Counted from the stretch's first letter, positions 26,188 to 36,039 are shown. The stretch: 64,000 nucleotides of DNA from Gracilimonas sp. (GCF_040218225.1 NZ_JAVJQO010000002.1:1-64000); one strand, 5' to 3'. The notes: a model not told the origin generated them from the sequence alone. Made by a program: numbers and translations.

Positions 26188-27456
26188 TTATTGAGTAGAA
26201 ATTTTATTCAGAATAGTGGCTAATTTTCCTGTTAAAATTCTTCGGTTATAGGATTCCACCACTTGTTCCGAGTATTCAGGCCAGCTATCATTTTCATAAC
26301 ATTCTATGATATTCATCAGCTGTTCCTTGATTTCTGCCACATCATATGGATCTGCTAAAAACGCTTTACCATAATCAAGCAGCATCTCTTTAGCACTCCC
26401 TTCAGGTACAAGACCAAGAATTGGCTTTTTTGTTGCAAAATATTCACTGGTTTTTCCCAGAGAAATGATTTCGGGGTTTTTCTTTTGCCCGATATTCAGC
26501 CATAACACATCCGCATTCATTAAATTCTTTACGGCCAAATCATGATTCACGTACCCGAAATCCAGAACCATAGAAGACAAACCCAGATCATTTATCAACT
26601 TCCAGTGTTGTGCATTTAATCCTCCCTGGAATTGAAGTTCGAGCCTATTCTTTAGCTCCGGCTCATTCTCAATCAACTTATATACTGCTTTTAGAAAAGA
26701 ATCTGGCCGGCTTTCAGGATAAAAAGTGCCACTATATAAGAACTTCAGTTTATGGAGTGAACCGGAGGCCATCTCTTCTGCTGATTCAAAATCTTCAGGA
26801 TCGTACCCATGACCTATGACTTCAACATCTTTTAGCACCCGTGACTTTATGCTTCCCGCAATTTCAGCATTGATAGTTAGCAGGGTGTCAGCTTTTGTTA
26901 GCGTATCAATTTCCAGCTGTTGCATTTTATTCTTATGCAGGGCTGTGGGGTAATTAATCAAATGACTCTCAACCCAGTCATCCCTCAAGTCCATAATGGT
27001 TGGCAAGCCAGTCTGTTCCTTTAGTCTTTGGGCAAGCATCAAATTACTATGCGGAGGTCCGCTGGCAAAAACAGCATCTATTTCTTTCTCTTTAAAGAGT
27101 GTAAGCGCCTTCTCTAATCCCGGTTCAATCCAGCTTTTTTTGTTGTCTGGTATATAGAAAAAAGTTGACAGCCAGCGCAGAACTTTTGCAATTGTACCTG
27201 GCACTTTTACTTTTCTGGGACTCTGTCCGACCCGGTGAAATGGAGTATTTGCTTCTACCCTGTGAACTTCTATGTTCAAAGACTGTAATTCTTCCTCAAG
27301 AGAGTCATCGAATGTGTGATAAGCTCCCGGCTCCGGACATAAAACAATGGGATTCCATCCAAACTCTTTCAAATACTTAGCAAACTTGAAAGGTCTTTGA
27401 ACTCCGCTCCCTCCCATCGGAGGAAAATAATAGACGATGAAGAGTACGTTTTTCAT
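26188..27456 (-). CDS. glycosyltransferase family 4-like protein
   Basis: This protein of about 422 residues opens with KNVLFIVYYFPPMGGSGVQRPFKFAKYL, a classic GT-B start, and has FLYSGTFYPESRPDSFLKA, which begins the C-terminal nucleotide-sugar domain, then LGKTSEYFATKKPILGLVPEGS with the EX7E-like region. It transfers a sugar from a nucleotide donor at the cytoplasmic face. The ATG at 27456 is preferred over an upstream TTG. It is the second gene of the guaB-to-atpG run; any link with its neighbours is positional. Sugar and acceptor are unknown. Confidence 0.85.
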   Translation of the reverse strand: MKNVLFIVYYFPPMGGSGVQRPFKFAKYLKEFGWNPIVLCPEPGAYHTFDDSLEEELQSLNIEVHRVEANTPFHRVGQSPRKVKVPGTIAKVLRWLSTFFYIPDNKKSWIEPGLEKALTLFKEKEIDAVFASGPPHSNLMLAQRLKEQTGLPTIMDLRDDWVESHLINYPTALHKNKMQQLEIDTLTKADTLLTINAEIAGSIKSRVLKDVEVIGHGYDPEDFESAEEMASGSLHKLKFLYSGTFYPESRPDSFLKAVYKLIENEPELKNRLELQFQGGLNAQHWKLINDLGLSSMVLDFGYVNHDLAVKNLMNADVLWLNIGQKKNPEIISLGKTSEYFATKKPILGLVPEGSAKEMLLDYGKAFLADPYDVAEIKEQLMNIIECYENDSWPEYSEQVVESYNRRILTGKLATILNKISTQ

Positions 27457-27471
27457 TCCGGACAAGGCCGA

Positions 27472-28959
27472 TCAGGAAACCGAGTAATTCGGTGCTTCCT
27501 TCGTAATCTGAACCGAATGCGGGTGACTTTCACGATAAGATGCCGCTGAAATCTGTACAAACTCAGCTTTTTTCATGTCTTCGATATTAGCAGCGCCAGC
27601 ATAACCCATAGCAGCTCTTAGTCCGCCAGACATTTGATGAACTACTTCACTCAGATATCCTTTAAATGGTACCCGGCCTTCAATACCTTCGGGAACCAGC
27701 TTGCTGATATCATCTTCCACATCCTGGAAGTAGCGGTCTTTAGAGCCTTTGTTCATAGCACTGATACTGCCCATTCCACGATAGGATTTGTACTTACGGG
27801 ATTCATAAATAATCGTCTCTCCAGGACTTTCATCTACCCCTGCAAACATCGAACCCATCATAACGGCATCGGCGCCTCCTGCAATAGCTTTAGGGATATC
27901 ACCAGTTTGTTTGATACCACCATCAGCGATTAAGCCAATTCCTTTTTTGCGGGTAAACTCGGCCACCTCCATAACTGCACTTAATTGTGGAACTCCTACA
28001 CCAGTTACCACCCGTGTTGTACAAATTGAGCCTGGCCCAACACCTACTTTTACCACATCAGCACCTGCTTCTGCCAGAGCTTCTGCCGCAGCTTTGGTAG
28101 CAATATTTCCACCAATCACATTGAGGTCAGGATAAGCTTCCTTAATTTTTTTGATTGTTTCGAGTACACCTTTGGAATGTCCGTGTGCGGTATCTACAGT
28201 TATGGCATCCACGCTGGCCGCCACCAGTGCATCCACCCGATCCATGGTATCTGCTGTAACTCCCACTGCTGCCCCAACTCTCAATCTTCCCATCTCATCT
28301 TTACAAGCATTGGGGAAGTTCATCTTCTTTTCTATATCCTTGAAGGTAATAAGCCCAACCAGCTTATTATTTGCATCTACAATAGGAAGCTTCTCAACTT
28401 TATAATGCTGAAGGATCTGCTCTGCCTGCTTTAAGTTTGTTCCTTCTTTTGCCGTGATCAGGTCTTCATAGGTCATTATATCCCCGAGCTTTTTATTCAG
28501 CTCAGATTCAAACCGGAGGTCTCGATTGGTTACAATACCTACCAAAATTCCGGTATCGTCAACAATAGGTATGCCTCCAATTTTCTGCTTCTTCATCAGA
28601 GCACGGGCTTCCCGGACTGTTGCTCCTTCTTTCAGGGTAACCGGATCAACAATCATACCGCTCTCACTTCTTTTCACGAGCCGGACATGCTCGGCCTGAT
28701 CTTCGATGCTCATATTCTTATGAAGCATCGCGATACCGCCTTCTCGAGCTAAAGCAATGGCTAATCGATACTCTGAAACTGTATCCATAGCTGCACTGAT
28801 AATCGGAACGTTGAGTTTCAGCGTGGGCGTAAGCTGAACCGTTGTATCTACATCGCGTGGGAGAACCTGAGAAAAATTAGGGACCAAAAGTACGTCATCG
28901 TACGTAAGTCCCTGTCGCGTAATGCGTTCGAAAGGGGAAGAATCATTCATTTTGTACAT
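27472..28959 (-). CDS. guaB: inosine-5'-monophosphate dehydrogenase
   Basis: This 495-residue enzyme oxidises IMP to XMP, the committed step of GTP synthesis. It has the TIM-barrel start [20 protein letters not shown], two CBS domains at about residues 100-220, the NAD-binding VGAAVGV, the active Cys in GPGSICTTR, a flap region with [15 protein letters not shown] and the final SGLRAAMGY-type segment. It is the first gene of the long run ending in atpG and tRNA-Ser. A second in-frame ATG lies 9 bases downstream. A TATCTTTG box is 29 bases upstream. Confidence 0.97.
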   Translation of the reverse strand: MYKMNDSSPFERITRQGLTYDDVLLVPNFSQVLPRDVDTTVQLTPTLKLNVPIISAAMDTVSEYRLAIALAREGGIAMLHKNMSIEDQAEHVRLVKRSESGMIVDPVTLKEGATVREARALMKKQKIGGIPIVDDTGILVGIVTNRDLRFESELNKKLGDIMTYEDLITAKEGTNLKQAEQILQHYKVEKLPIVDANNKLVGLITFKDIEKKMNFPNACKDEMGRLRVGAAVGVTADTMDRVDALVAASVDAITVDTAHGHSKGVLETIKKIKEAYPDLNVIGGNIATKAAAEALAEAGADVVKVGVGPGSICTTRVVTGVGVPQLSAVMEVAEFTRKKGIGLIADGGIKQTGDIPKAIAGGADAVMMGSMFAGVDESPGETIIYESRKYKSYRGMGSISAMNKGSKDRYFQDVEDDISKLVPEGIEGRVPFKGYLSEVVHQMSGGLRAAMGYAGAANIEDMKKAEFVQISAASYRESHPHSVQITKEAPNYSVS

Positions 28960-28987
28960 GGAGAAGAAAATTTGGCTTGCAGTTTTT

Positions 28988-28995
28988 CAAAGATA
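28988..28995 (-). promoter_or_regulatory. possible -7 box of the guaB-atp superoperon
   Basis: TATCTTTG on the minus strand, 29 bases upstream of the guaB ATG at 28959, matches TAnnTTTG. The same octamer occurs before ino1 at a similar distance. Confidence 0.4.
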
Positions 28996-29071
28996 AGGAT
29001 ATCTCTGTGGAAGTTCTGCATTGAATAACAATTTTTGTTGGGATTACGTAGAGCGACCAAACTTATTATTT

Positions 29072-29845
29072 ATGAGCGATTCCAAGACATACTCGAAAAA
29101 AGAAATTAGCAAGATTCTCACCAAAGCTTCTGAAATTCAGGTTAAAAAAGATCTGTATGAAGATCAGGAGACTTTGTCTGAAGAAGATCTCATTCACATA
29201 GCCGAAGAAGTTGGTATTAGCAAGGAAGCCTTGCATGAAGCTCTAGCTAAAATTGGAGAACCTGACCTGGACGATCAATCCTATAGTTTGATAAAAGGAA
29301 CTTCACGCATTCAAAATGTTTCTTCGGTAAAAGGTGAAATTAATGAGGACCAATGGGAAGACCTTGTTCTTGAAATACGGAAGATAACCGGCGGTATTGG
29401 CAAGGTTAAAAAAACGGGGAATACCTATGAATGGGAGCAGAGAAAAAGTGATTTTGGATATAAGCACTTCTCCTTCACTCCAAAAAATGGGCAAACGAAA
29501 ATTCAGATGGTCAGTTCATGGGGACCCTTTAAAGCACTAACCGGTTTCCTGAGTTTTTTCTTCGCATTCATCGTTACCTTGATCGCTGTTAAAGAAATGA
29601 GCGGCAAGCAGCTGGCTTTGATGATCGCTCCTTTTGTAGGCTTGGGCGGATTTGCGATGAGTCGCTTCTTCATGAAAAGCTACTACCAGAAGCAGAAGAA
29701 CCAGCTATATAATCTTACAACAGCTGTCTCACAGAAAATTGCATCCTTCAGTAAAAAATCCGAATCCATAGAGATCGAAAATGCAGATCTCTACCAAACC
29801 GAAGAGCATCCGGCTTCATCCCGGGATAAAGAACACAACTCCTAA
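29072..29845 (+). CDS. hypothetical protein with two membrane helices
   Basis: This 257-residue protein was counted from the ATG at 29072; an upstream in-frame ATG would add 17 residues without similarity to a signal. The N-terminal 60 residues are helical and charged, with an LSEEDLIHIAEEVGISKEALHEAL element that looks like a short helical module found before other domains. The middle (about 80-145) is mixed, then two helices follow (ALTGFLSFFFAFIVTLIAV, LALMIAPFVGLGGFAM). The C-terminal tail is hydrophilic. I do not recognise the family. It is divergent from guaB and meets a convergent small gene with a 4-base overlap. Confidence 0.75.
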   Translation: MSDSKTYSKKEISKILTKASEIQVKKDLYEDQETLSEEDLIHIAEEVGISKEALHEALAKIGEPDLDDQSYSLIKGTSRIQNVSSVKGEINEDQWEDLVLEIRKITGGIGKVKKTGNTYEWEQRKSDFGYKHFSFTPKNGQTKIQMVSSWGPFKALTGFLSFFFAFIVTLIAVKEMSGKQLALMIAPFVGLGGFAMSRFFMKSYYQKQKNQLYNLTTAVSQKIASFSKKSESIEIENADLYQTEEHPASSRDKEHNS

Positions 29846-30189
29846 AGCGGCTTTACTTTAAGTGCATTGATAGCTGCACTTAGTGAGCAAATTCCATCCT
29901 GAAAACTGCTTACCCAGTAGTGAATGGATTCTCGTCGGCGCTTCACAAAAGGATCGCAGGAAGAAAAGCGGCCTTTCAGCTCTTCGACCATGAACTTCAC
30001 ATCATCATTGATTTCAATTTTGAGCTCGTCTGGCAAACTTCCCCAGCCTAATAAATCAAACGCCTGCTGCATTTCAGCATATTCCTGATGGCTCTCTTTT
30101 TTAATTCTGTTTAGCAGTGGAACGGCAAATAAAGCAGCTGACTGTTCTTGTTTTGGAGTGATTGAAAGTGCATTGCTTGTCATGATCAT
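29842..30189 (-). CDS. hypothetical small soluble protein
   Basis: This 115-residue protein has no signal or membrane segment. It is largely helical, with LFAVPLLNRIKKESHQEY near the start and a Cys-containing turn SSCDPFVKRRRESIHYWV in the second half. No family recognised. The end overlaps the convergent gene by 4 bases. A GTGACA/TGTCAC dyad lies 42 bases upstream. The start could be either of two ATGs two codons apart. Confidence 0.6.
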   Translation of the reverse strand: MIMTSNALSITPKQEQSAALFAVPLLNRIKKESHQEYAEMQQAFDLLGWGSLPDELKIEINDDVKFMVEELKGRFSSCDPFVKRRRESIHYWVSSFQDGICSLSAAINALKVKPL

Positions 30190-30230
30190 TGGGTTTTGTT
30201 TTTTGATTTACTCAATAATAATGACTAAGA

Positions 30231-30248
30231 GTGACATCATAGTGTCAC
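30231..30248. promoter_or_regulatory. GTGACA-N6-TGTCAC dyad between divergent genes
   Basis: A perfect 6+6 inverted repeat with a 6-base spacer sits in the 157-base gap between the small minus-strand gene and the ExbD-like gene. Its position and symmetry suit an operator for either or both genes. A weak hairpin is the alternative. Confidence 0.35.
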
Positions 30249-30346
30249 CCTTTTCTAAAAAAGATTTATAACATTCATATGCTAATTTAATTCTGCTGAT
30301 AAATTCAGTTTATAGAAGTAGCAATTTCAACTAAAACCCATGAATT

Positions 30347-30880
30347 ATGCTCTTCTCTAAGCCTTTTCGATCAGTAGCTAAAATAAATGGATCTTCACTT
30401 GCCGACATAGCCTTTTTATTACTCATCTTTTTCCTGGTTACAACAACTATCAATGTTGACACAGGAATAGGTTTAACCCTGCCCCACCCGCTTAATGACA
30501 CTAAACAGGAAATTAAAGAACGGAACCTGATGAAAATTCTGGTTAATGCTGAGGGTGAGGTAATGATGGATAATAAGAAGGTTCAGGTTAGCGAAATAAA
30601 AAACACCCTGAAAAGCTTCATCAATAATTTTGGAGAAAACCGGGAATATTCCGAGTCCCCTCAAATGGCCATCGTCTCACTAATGACTGTAAGGGAAACT
30701 CCCTATAAGGTTTATATCGACATGCTGGACGAGGTTATGGGCGCCTATGATGAACTCAGAAATGAAAAAGCTATAAAAAGTTATGGAAGGTCTTACCCAA
30801 CATTGAATGACTCAGAAAGAAAATACATCAAAGAAAGTTATCCCAAAAAGATCTCCATTGCTGAGAAAGATAGCCGTTAA
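30347..30880 (+). CDS. ExbD/TolR-family protein (solitary)
   Basis: This 177-residue protein has one N-terminal membrane helix with the family's essential Asp in GSSLADIAFLLLIFFLVTTTI (residues 15-35, Asp20). A periplasmic domain follows, including the ILVNAEGEVMMDNKKV strand pair and KVYIDMLDEVMGAYDEL, which match the ExbD C-terminal fold. ExbD works with ExbB (or TolQ/MotA-like) to couple the proton gradient to TonB. No ExbB or TonB gene is adjacent. The periplasmic domain has a long Tyr/Lys-rich tail after residue 145. The stop abuts the convergent folD stop. Confidence 0.88.
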   Translation: MLFSKPFRSVAKINGSSLADIAFLLLIFFLVTTTINVDTGIGLTLPHPLNDTKQEIKERNLMKILVNAEGEVMMDNKKVQVSEIKNTLKSFINNFGENREYSESPQMAIVSLMTVRETPYKVYIDMLDEVMGAYDELRNEKAIKSYGRSYPTLNDSERKYIKESYPKKISIAEKDSR

Positions 30881-31771
30881 TTACTCCGGATAAATACTCT
30901 TTTTCGCGGCCAGAAGCGTATTCTTCATAAGCATGGCAACCGTCATAGGACCTACACCACCAGGAACAGGAGTAATCCAGCTGGCTTTTTTCCTTACGGA
31001 TTCGAAATCAACGTCACCAACCAGTTTATAACCTTTTTCGGTGGTCTCATCGGCAATGCGGTTAATTCCCACATCAATAATTACTGCTCCTTCTTTGATC
31101 ATCTCCGCCTTAATAAGATGAGGCTGCCCCGCTGCTGCAATCAGAATATCAGCTGAAATGGTATGCTGGGTTAGGTCTTTGGTGTATTTATGACAAATGG
31201 TTGTTGTGGCCTTTCCGGATGAATTCTCCCGGGATAGCATGATGGCCATTGGTGAACCTACAATATTACTGGCTCCCACTACCACGGCATGTTTGGCTTT
31301 TACCGGAATGCTATAATGCTTGAAAAGCTCCATGATTCCTGCCGGAGTGCAGCTGCGGAAACAAGGCTGATCTACCGTTAATCGTCCTACATTCATGGGG
31401 TGAAATCCATCTACATCTTTCCGGTGATCTATGCTTTCAATCACATCATGGGAGGACAAATGAGAAGGCAACGGAAGCTGAACCAGTATCCCGTCTACTG
31501 AATCGTCCTGGTTATATTTATGAATGATGGATTTAAGTTCTTTTGCTGAGATAGTGTCTTGCAGGATCTCGGTATGAGTTTCGATACCCACATCCTCACA
31601 TGCCCTGGTTTTGGCACCGGTATACACTTTGGAAGCGGGATCATCTCCAACCAAAATCACCTGAAGAAATGGAGCCCTGTTTCCCTTTGCTTTCCAGTCT
31701 TCCACATCCTCGCGGACCCGGTTTCGGACTAATTCTGCTACTTGTTTACCATCGATAATCTCTGCACTCAT
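30881..31771 (-). CDS. folD: bifunctional methylene-THF dehydrogenase/cyclohydrolase
   Basis: This 296-residue enzyme interconverts 5,10-methylene-, methenyl- and 10-formyl-tetrahydrofolate. Motifs seen are SKVYTGAKTRACEDVGI (with the catalytic Lys), DGILVQLPLP, the NADP segment VVVGASNIVGSPMA and the signature TPVPGGVGPMTVAML. The length is usual. It starts 1 base after the regulator stop and ends the four-gene minus-strand run ptsN-dacB-regulator-folD. Confidence 0.97.
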   Translation of the reverse strand: MSAEIIDGKQVAELVRNRVREDVEDWKAKGNRAPFLQVILVGDDPASKVYTGAKTRACEDVGIETHTEILQDTISAKELKSIIHKYNQDDSVDGILVQLPLPSHLSSHDVIESIDHRKDVDGFHPMNVGRLTVDQPCFRSCTPAGIMELFKHYSIPVKAKHAVVVGASNIVGSPMAIMLSRENSSGKATTTICHKYTKDLTQHTISADILIAAAGQPHLIKAEMIKEGAVIIDVGINRIADETTEKGYKLVGDVDFESVRKKASWITPVPGGVGPMTVAMLMKNTLLAAKKSIYPE

Positions 31772-31772
31772 G

Positions 31773-33146
31773 CTATCGCTCTATATTATACTTTTTCATT
31801 TTATTGTACATGTGGCTTCGCTGGATGCCGATACTCTCAGCCGTCTGGGAAACATTCCAGTCGTTCTTTTCCAACTGCTTTACCAAAAATAAGCGTTCTG
31901 CCGTTTCCTTGAAATCCTGAAAATCTTCTGTCTCATCGGCCAGTTTGCCCAAATCTTCTGCTTTTAAATCTCTTGTTTTGAGCACATCATTCACAATTTC
32001 CCTGGTTATTTCATCGTCGGAGGATAAAATACCGAGCCGTTCAACAGCATTTTGGAGTTCTCTTACATTTCCGCTCCACTCTTTTTCCATAAGCGATTTA
32101 AGTCCATCATCGCTAAAAGAAACGGAAGAAAAGCTTATATCCCGGTCTTTCAGATTACTCAAACAGGCGTTGGCAATGAGCGGGATATCTTCCTTCCTTT
32201 CTCTGAGAGCCGGCACTTTAATGGGGATGACACTAATCCGGTGAAATAAGTCTTCCCGAAAATTTCCTTCATCGATCTCTTCTTCCAGGTTTTTATTTGT
32301 GGCTGCAAGAATTCTCACATCAACGGAAATAGCTTCATTGCCACCGACCCGGCTAATCCTATTTTCCTGTAAAGCCCGAAGTACTTTTGCCTGGGCTTCA
32401 AGGCTCATGTCTCCGATCTCATCCAGAAAAAGCGTGCCTCCGTCAGCTTGTTCAAACTTTCCTATCCGTTGATCTGATGCACCGGTAAATGCTCCTTTTT
32501 CGTGGCCAAATAATTCGCTCTCCAGTAAGTCAGACGGAATAGCGGCGCAGTTCACTTCTACAAATGGTCCTGAACTGCGCGGACTTTTTTCGTGAATCCA
32601 TTTTGCCACCAGCTCTTTACCAGTTCCATTTTCTCCGGTAATCAAAACACGTGATTGTGTGGGAGCAACCTTATCAATCAAAGACTTTATTTGTGAAATG
32701 GCTTTACTCTCCCCGATGATCTCCTGCACTTTAGGCAGCTTCTTCTTAATCTGTTTATACTCTTTCGCTAGATTTTGCTGAGAGAGTGCATTTCTTACAG
32801 ATATTAATAATCTATTTAGATCAGGTGGTTTCTCCAGGAAATCGTAAGCGCCCATTTTGGTAGCTTCAACGGCAATTTCAATGGTTCCATGACCAGAAAT
32901 CATGATAACCGGAAATTCATGACCGGCTTCCCGAATTTTTTTTAGTGTTTCAAGCCCGTCCATCCCCTGCATCTTAATATCAAGAAACATAAGATCGACA
33001 TCATTCTTAGCTATAAAATCTAAAGCGAGCTGACCGCTTTCGGCCGTGGAAACAACATAGTTTTCATACTGTAGAATTTCTTCCAGCGTATTACGGATGG
33101 CTTTTTCGTCATCCGTTATCAAGATATGTGCTTTCTTTTCGGGCAT
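31773..33146 (-). CDS. sigma54-dependent response regulator (NtrC family)
   Basis: This 457-residue regulator has three domains. A receiver domain (1-120) carries the phospho-acceptor Asp56 in DLMFLDIKMQG. The AAA+ sigma54-activation domain has Walker A GENGTGKE and an intact GAFTGA loop that contacts sigma54. A Fis-type helix-turn-helix (NDWNVSQTAESIGIQRSHMYNKM) is at the end. It activates promoters of the -24/-12 class when phosphorylated. No histidine kinase gene is adjacent, so the partner lies elsewhere. It is 12 bases after dacB, which could tie envelope genes to the same transcript. Confidence 0.95.
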   Translation of the reverse strand: MPEKKAHILITDDEKAIRNTLEEILQYENYVVSTAESGQLALDFIAKNDVDLMFLDIKMQGMDGLETLKKIREAGHEFPVIMISGHGTIEIAVEATKMGAYDFLEKPPDLNRLLISVRNALSQQNLAKEYKQIKKKLPKVQEIIGESKAISQIKSLIDKVAPTQSRVLITGENGTGKELVAKWIHEKSPRSSGPFVEVNCAAIPSDLLESELFGHEKGAFTGASDQRIGKFEQADGGTLFLDEIGDMSLEAQAKVLRALQENRISRVGGNEAISVDVRILAATNKNLEEEIDEGNFREDLFHRISVIPIKVPALRERKEDIPLIANACLSNLKDRDISFSSVSFSDDGLKSLMEKEWSGNVRELQNAVERLGILSSDDEITREIVNDVLKTRDLKAEDLGKLADETEDFQDFKETAERLFLVKQLEKNDWNVSQTAESIGIQRSHMYNKMKKYNIER

Positions 33147-33158
33147 GCGGGAAGCTAA

Positions 33159-34595
33159 TCAATATTTTTCATACAGATACATCAAAATCTGCTCGTGAAC
33201 GGCATCAATTGGGCGTACTTTTTCGGAGATAAAGTTATTGGTTGCCAGGCTTACAATGAGATTTTTTCCCGATTTTGCCTCAAAGTAACCACTGAGTGTT
33301 CTTACTCCGGTTACAAATCCGGATTTCCCTTTAAAGTTGTTGTACAGAGGTGTCCCTTTCATCCGATAGGCTAGCGTACCATCAATACCCGCAACCGACA
33401 TACTATTGAAGTAGGCCCCAAACTCCGAATGATTCTGCATTTTAACCAACATGTCTGAAAGAATGCTTGTCTTGTTGAAATTACCTCCGGCCATTCCTGA
33501 ACCATCATTCATCTGAACGTATGTGGTATCAATACCCAGATCTGCTATAAAATTCCGCACCTGTTTAATCCCATGTTCAAAGGACCCAGGCTGATTTCCG
33601 GCTTTAGCAGAAAGAGTTTTAAGCAACATTTCGGTGTAAAAATTATCGCTCTCTTTATTGATCCAGTCAACAAGTTCTGAAAGAGGTTTAGACTTATGAC
33701 TTGCTACTACCTTTGAAGTATCGTAATCGAAAGATTGATTTGAGAACGCTATCGGGCCATTAAAAATGATTCCATTGTCATTCAGATAATTTTTAAAGGA
33801 ATCCAGAAAAAACATGGGGGGATTATCAATCGAAAGAGACTCATCTTCGTAATAATCCCGGGGCAGGCTACTTCCCAATACAATTTGGTTCCCTCCCATT
33901 CCCCGTCGGTAGTATTCATCGTATTCAGTGGCAGGATGGGTAATCACCTGTTGATTTTTAAAATTCACATAATCGGTGCTGTCAGGAAACCATGTAATAC
34001 GGGGAGTATCTCCAATTTCTCCTTCAGCAAACACTTCCAGATCCACGGCATTGTTATTAAAAGAAAGCGGGCTGATTTGAACTCCGTAGTAAAAAGAAAA
34101 GTCGTACCAGTCCCACCCTTTAGGGTAATACTGTTCGTCAAACAACCCAACATCGGCCATAAGCACCCCGTCAATTTGTTCAATTCCTTCCTTTTTAAGC
34201 TGATTCAAAAACTTTCTGAACACATGGTAGCGATCCTCATCATACAAATCACCACTTATGGATGGGTCACCACTACCTTTAAAAATCAGATTTCCCTTCC
34301 AGGTATTACCTACAAGCTCCCCATCTCCATACAAATTGGTCTGAAAACGGTAATCTGATCCAAAATATTCAAGAAATGCTGCAGTAGTGATTAACTTTTG
34401 ATTGGATGCAGGAACGATAATTTTTTCGGAATTAAGGCTTTCCAACACTTTACCGCTCTCATCACGTACGGTAACCGCCCAAAATGCTTCCTGATTTGGA
34501 GCTTGGTCAATGATTGACTGAATATTTTGAGCATGGGTTAATTCCGCCAATAGTGCGAGCAGCAGAATAAGTGCAATGCGGAACGGAAGCTTCAT
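33159..34595 (-). CDS. dacB: D-alanyl-D-alanine carboxypeptidase/endopeptidase, PBP4 type
   Basis: This 478-residue periplasmic enzyme has a signal peptide (IALILLLALLAELTHA). The serine-peptidase motifs of the S13 family are complete: SxxK at PASNQK (Ser64, Lys67), SxN at SDN in KESDNFYTEMLLK, and KSG in GKSGFVTGVRTLSGYF. The inserted domain between the first two motifs is typical of PBP4. It removes terminal D-Ala and cuts cross-links during wall recycling. The gene follows ptsN without a gap. Confidence 0.95.
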   Translation of the reverse strand: MKLPFRIALILLLALLAELTHAQNIQSIIDQAPNQEAFWAVTVRDESGKVLESLNSEKIIVPASNQKLITTAAFLEYFGSDYRFQTNLYGDGELVGNTWKGNLIFKGSGDPSISGDLYDEDRYHVFRKFLNQLKKEGIEQIDGVLMADVGLFDEQYYPKGWDWYDFSFYYGVQISPLSFNNNAVDLEVFAEGEIGDTPRITWFPDSTDYVNFKNQQVITHPATEYDEYYRRGMGGNQIVLGSSLPRDYYEDESLSIDNPPMFFLDSFKNYLNDNGIIFNGPIAFSNQSFDYDTSKVVASHKSKPLSELVDWINKESDNFYTEMLLKTLSAKAGNQPGSFEHGIKQVRNFIADLGIDTTYVQMNDGSGMAGGNFNKTSILSDMLVKMQNHSEFGAYFNSMSVAGIDGTLAYRMKGTPLYNNFKGKSGFVTGVRTLSGYFEAKSGKNLIVSLATNNFISEKVRPIDAVHEQILMYLYEKY

Positions 34596-35069
34596 TTAGC
34601 TTACAAAATATTTTTCTTCTTCACCCTGAAACGCATTCAAAATCTCGTCAGTGGAACTGCAGTTCAGGATAGTTTCACGAAAAGAACCACTGTTCATCAA
34701 CCTTGAAATCCTGCTCAACAATTTAATATGCTGACTATTATTTGATTCCGGGCCTACCAACAGAAAGACCAACCGTACAGGTTCATTATCAATTGAATCA
34801 AAGTCGAGAGGCTCTTTAAGAAGAGCAAAAGCAGCCAGATTGTTTTCTACTGCTTTTGTTTTTGCGTGCGGAATAGCAAGCCCCTTACCCACTCCTGTAC
34901 TCATGATTTTTTCACGTTCAAATACGGCTTTTCTCACCTGTTCCAATTGTTCTTTGGACTCCAATTTTTCCTCTAAAGTATCTACAAGAGCGTTTATGAG
35001 TTCTTTTTTGGAGCCAACTACAAAGTTGGGAAGAACCGTGGCTTGATCTAACAGCGAAAATAAATTCAT
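34596..35069 (-). CDS. ptsN: PTS EIIA-like nitrogen-regulatory protein
   Basis: This 157-residue EIIA domain of the fructose/nitrogen type has the phospho-His in GLAIPHAKT near residue 65 and the typical ALLKEPLDFDSIDNEPVRLVFLLVGPES stretch. EIIA-Ntr proteins relay PEP-derived phosphate as a signal rather than for sugar transport. No EI or NPr gene is nearby. The ATG at 35069 is chosen; a TTG five codons upstream is possible. It is first in the ptsN-dacB-regulator-folD run. Confidence 0.88.
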   Translation of the reverse strand: MNLFSLLDQATVLPNFVVGSKKELINALVDTLEEKLESKEQLEQVRKAVFEREKIMSTGVGKGLAIPHAKTKAVENNLAAFALLKEPLDFDSIDNEPVRLVFLLVGPESNNSQHIKLLSRISRLMNSGSFRETILNCSSTDEILNAFQGEEEKYFVS

Positions 35070-35369
35070 GTAATTTCCTGGCAAAAATAAAGGTTCGATA
35101 GCGCTCGAATATAGGCAGTGAAGAGTGAATCAATCAAAGATTAATTCTTCCGATTTCTGTAAGCCAGGTAATTCATACGATTCTATAACCGATTTTTACA
35201 AATCAACCAAGGCCTGTCTTTTTTTAATAATGTTCCAATTCTACTTCTATTTAAGGGCTGGGAAATGTTACACAAGTAACGAAGCAAACATCTTTTATAT
35301 ATTCTACTTATCCAGTAATCATTGAACTAGCCCCCTATCAATAACCCGCCAAAATCCTTAAACTTGGAC

Positions 35370-36035
35370 ATGGACTGGATCCGGAGTACACTCACTATTT
35401 TAAAGAAAGACCTGCAGATTGAACTGCGCACCCGTTTTGCCTTCAATATGGTATTGGCATTCGTGGCTGCGGCTATGCTTCTGGTTCTTTTCACCCTTCG
35501 GGCCGATCAGCTTGAACCTGGCCCTAAATCTGGTTTGGTATGGATTATCATTCTGTTTGCAGCACTTTCTGCTCTGAGCCGTAGTTTTATCGCAGAGACT
35601 GATAAAAAAACTTTTGACCTGCTTCGTATCTATGCAGAGGGAACCACGGTTTATACCGGAAAACTGCTTTACAATTTTCTTTTTACTCTCCTGATAAATA
35701 TCGCCACCTTTATGGGTTATATTTTCCTCATGGGTTTAGAAATTCAATCCTGGCCAGCTTTTTTAGTTATGCTTTTTATAGGTACTGCAGGCTTATCAGG
35801 GGTGGCAACCATGACAGCAGCTGTAGTTTCACAAGCCGATCGCAAAGGAGCAATTTTCTCCGTACTCAGTATACCGCTATTTATGCCGCTGGTGCTTTTA
35901 CTGGCCGACATAAGTAAAACCGCCTTTATTAGTGGCGGAGACGGCTCTATGAACAACGTAGCGGCTCTGGTCGGATTTGCAGGCGCCACCATAACCGCTG
36001 GCATTTTACTTTTTGATTACATTTGGGAAGAATGA
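35370..36035 (+). CDS. ccmB: haem exporter subunit CcmB
   Basis: This protein of about 221 residues has six predicted membrane helices. The N-terminus TILKKDLQIELRTRFAFNMVLAF and LSALSRSFIAETDKKTFDLLRIYAEG are characteristic of CcmB, the membrane subunit of the CcmAB transporter that powers haem release to CcmE. The ATG at 35370 is used; a TTG two codons upstream exists. No ccmA is adjacent, and ccmF-E-D-C lie 22 kb away, so the pathway is split. A heptamer array starts 5 bases after its stop codon. Confidence 0.92.
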   Translation: MDWIRSTLTILKKDLQIELRTRFAFNMVLAFVAAAMLLVLFTLRADQLEPGPKSGLVWIIILFAALSALSRSFIAETDKKTFDLLRIYAEGTTVYTGKLLYNFLFTLLINIATFMGYIFLMGLEIQSWPAFLVMLFIGTAGLSGVATMTAAVVSQADRKGAIFSVLSIPLFMPLVLLLADISKTAFISGGDGSMNNVAALVGFAGATITAGILLFDYIWEE

Positions 36036-36039
36036 TAAC

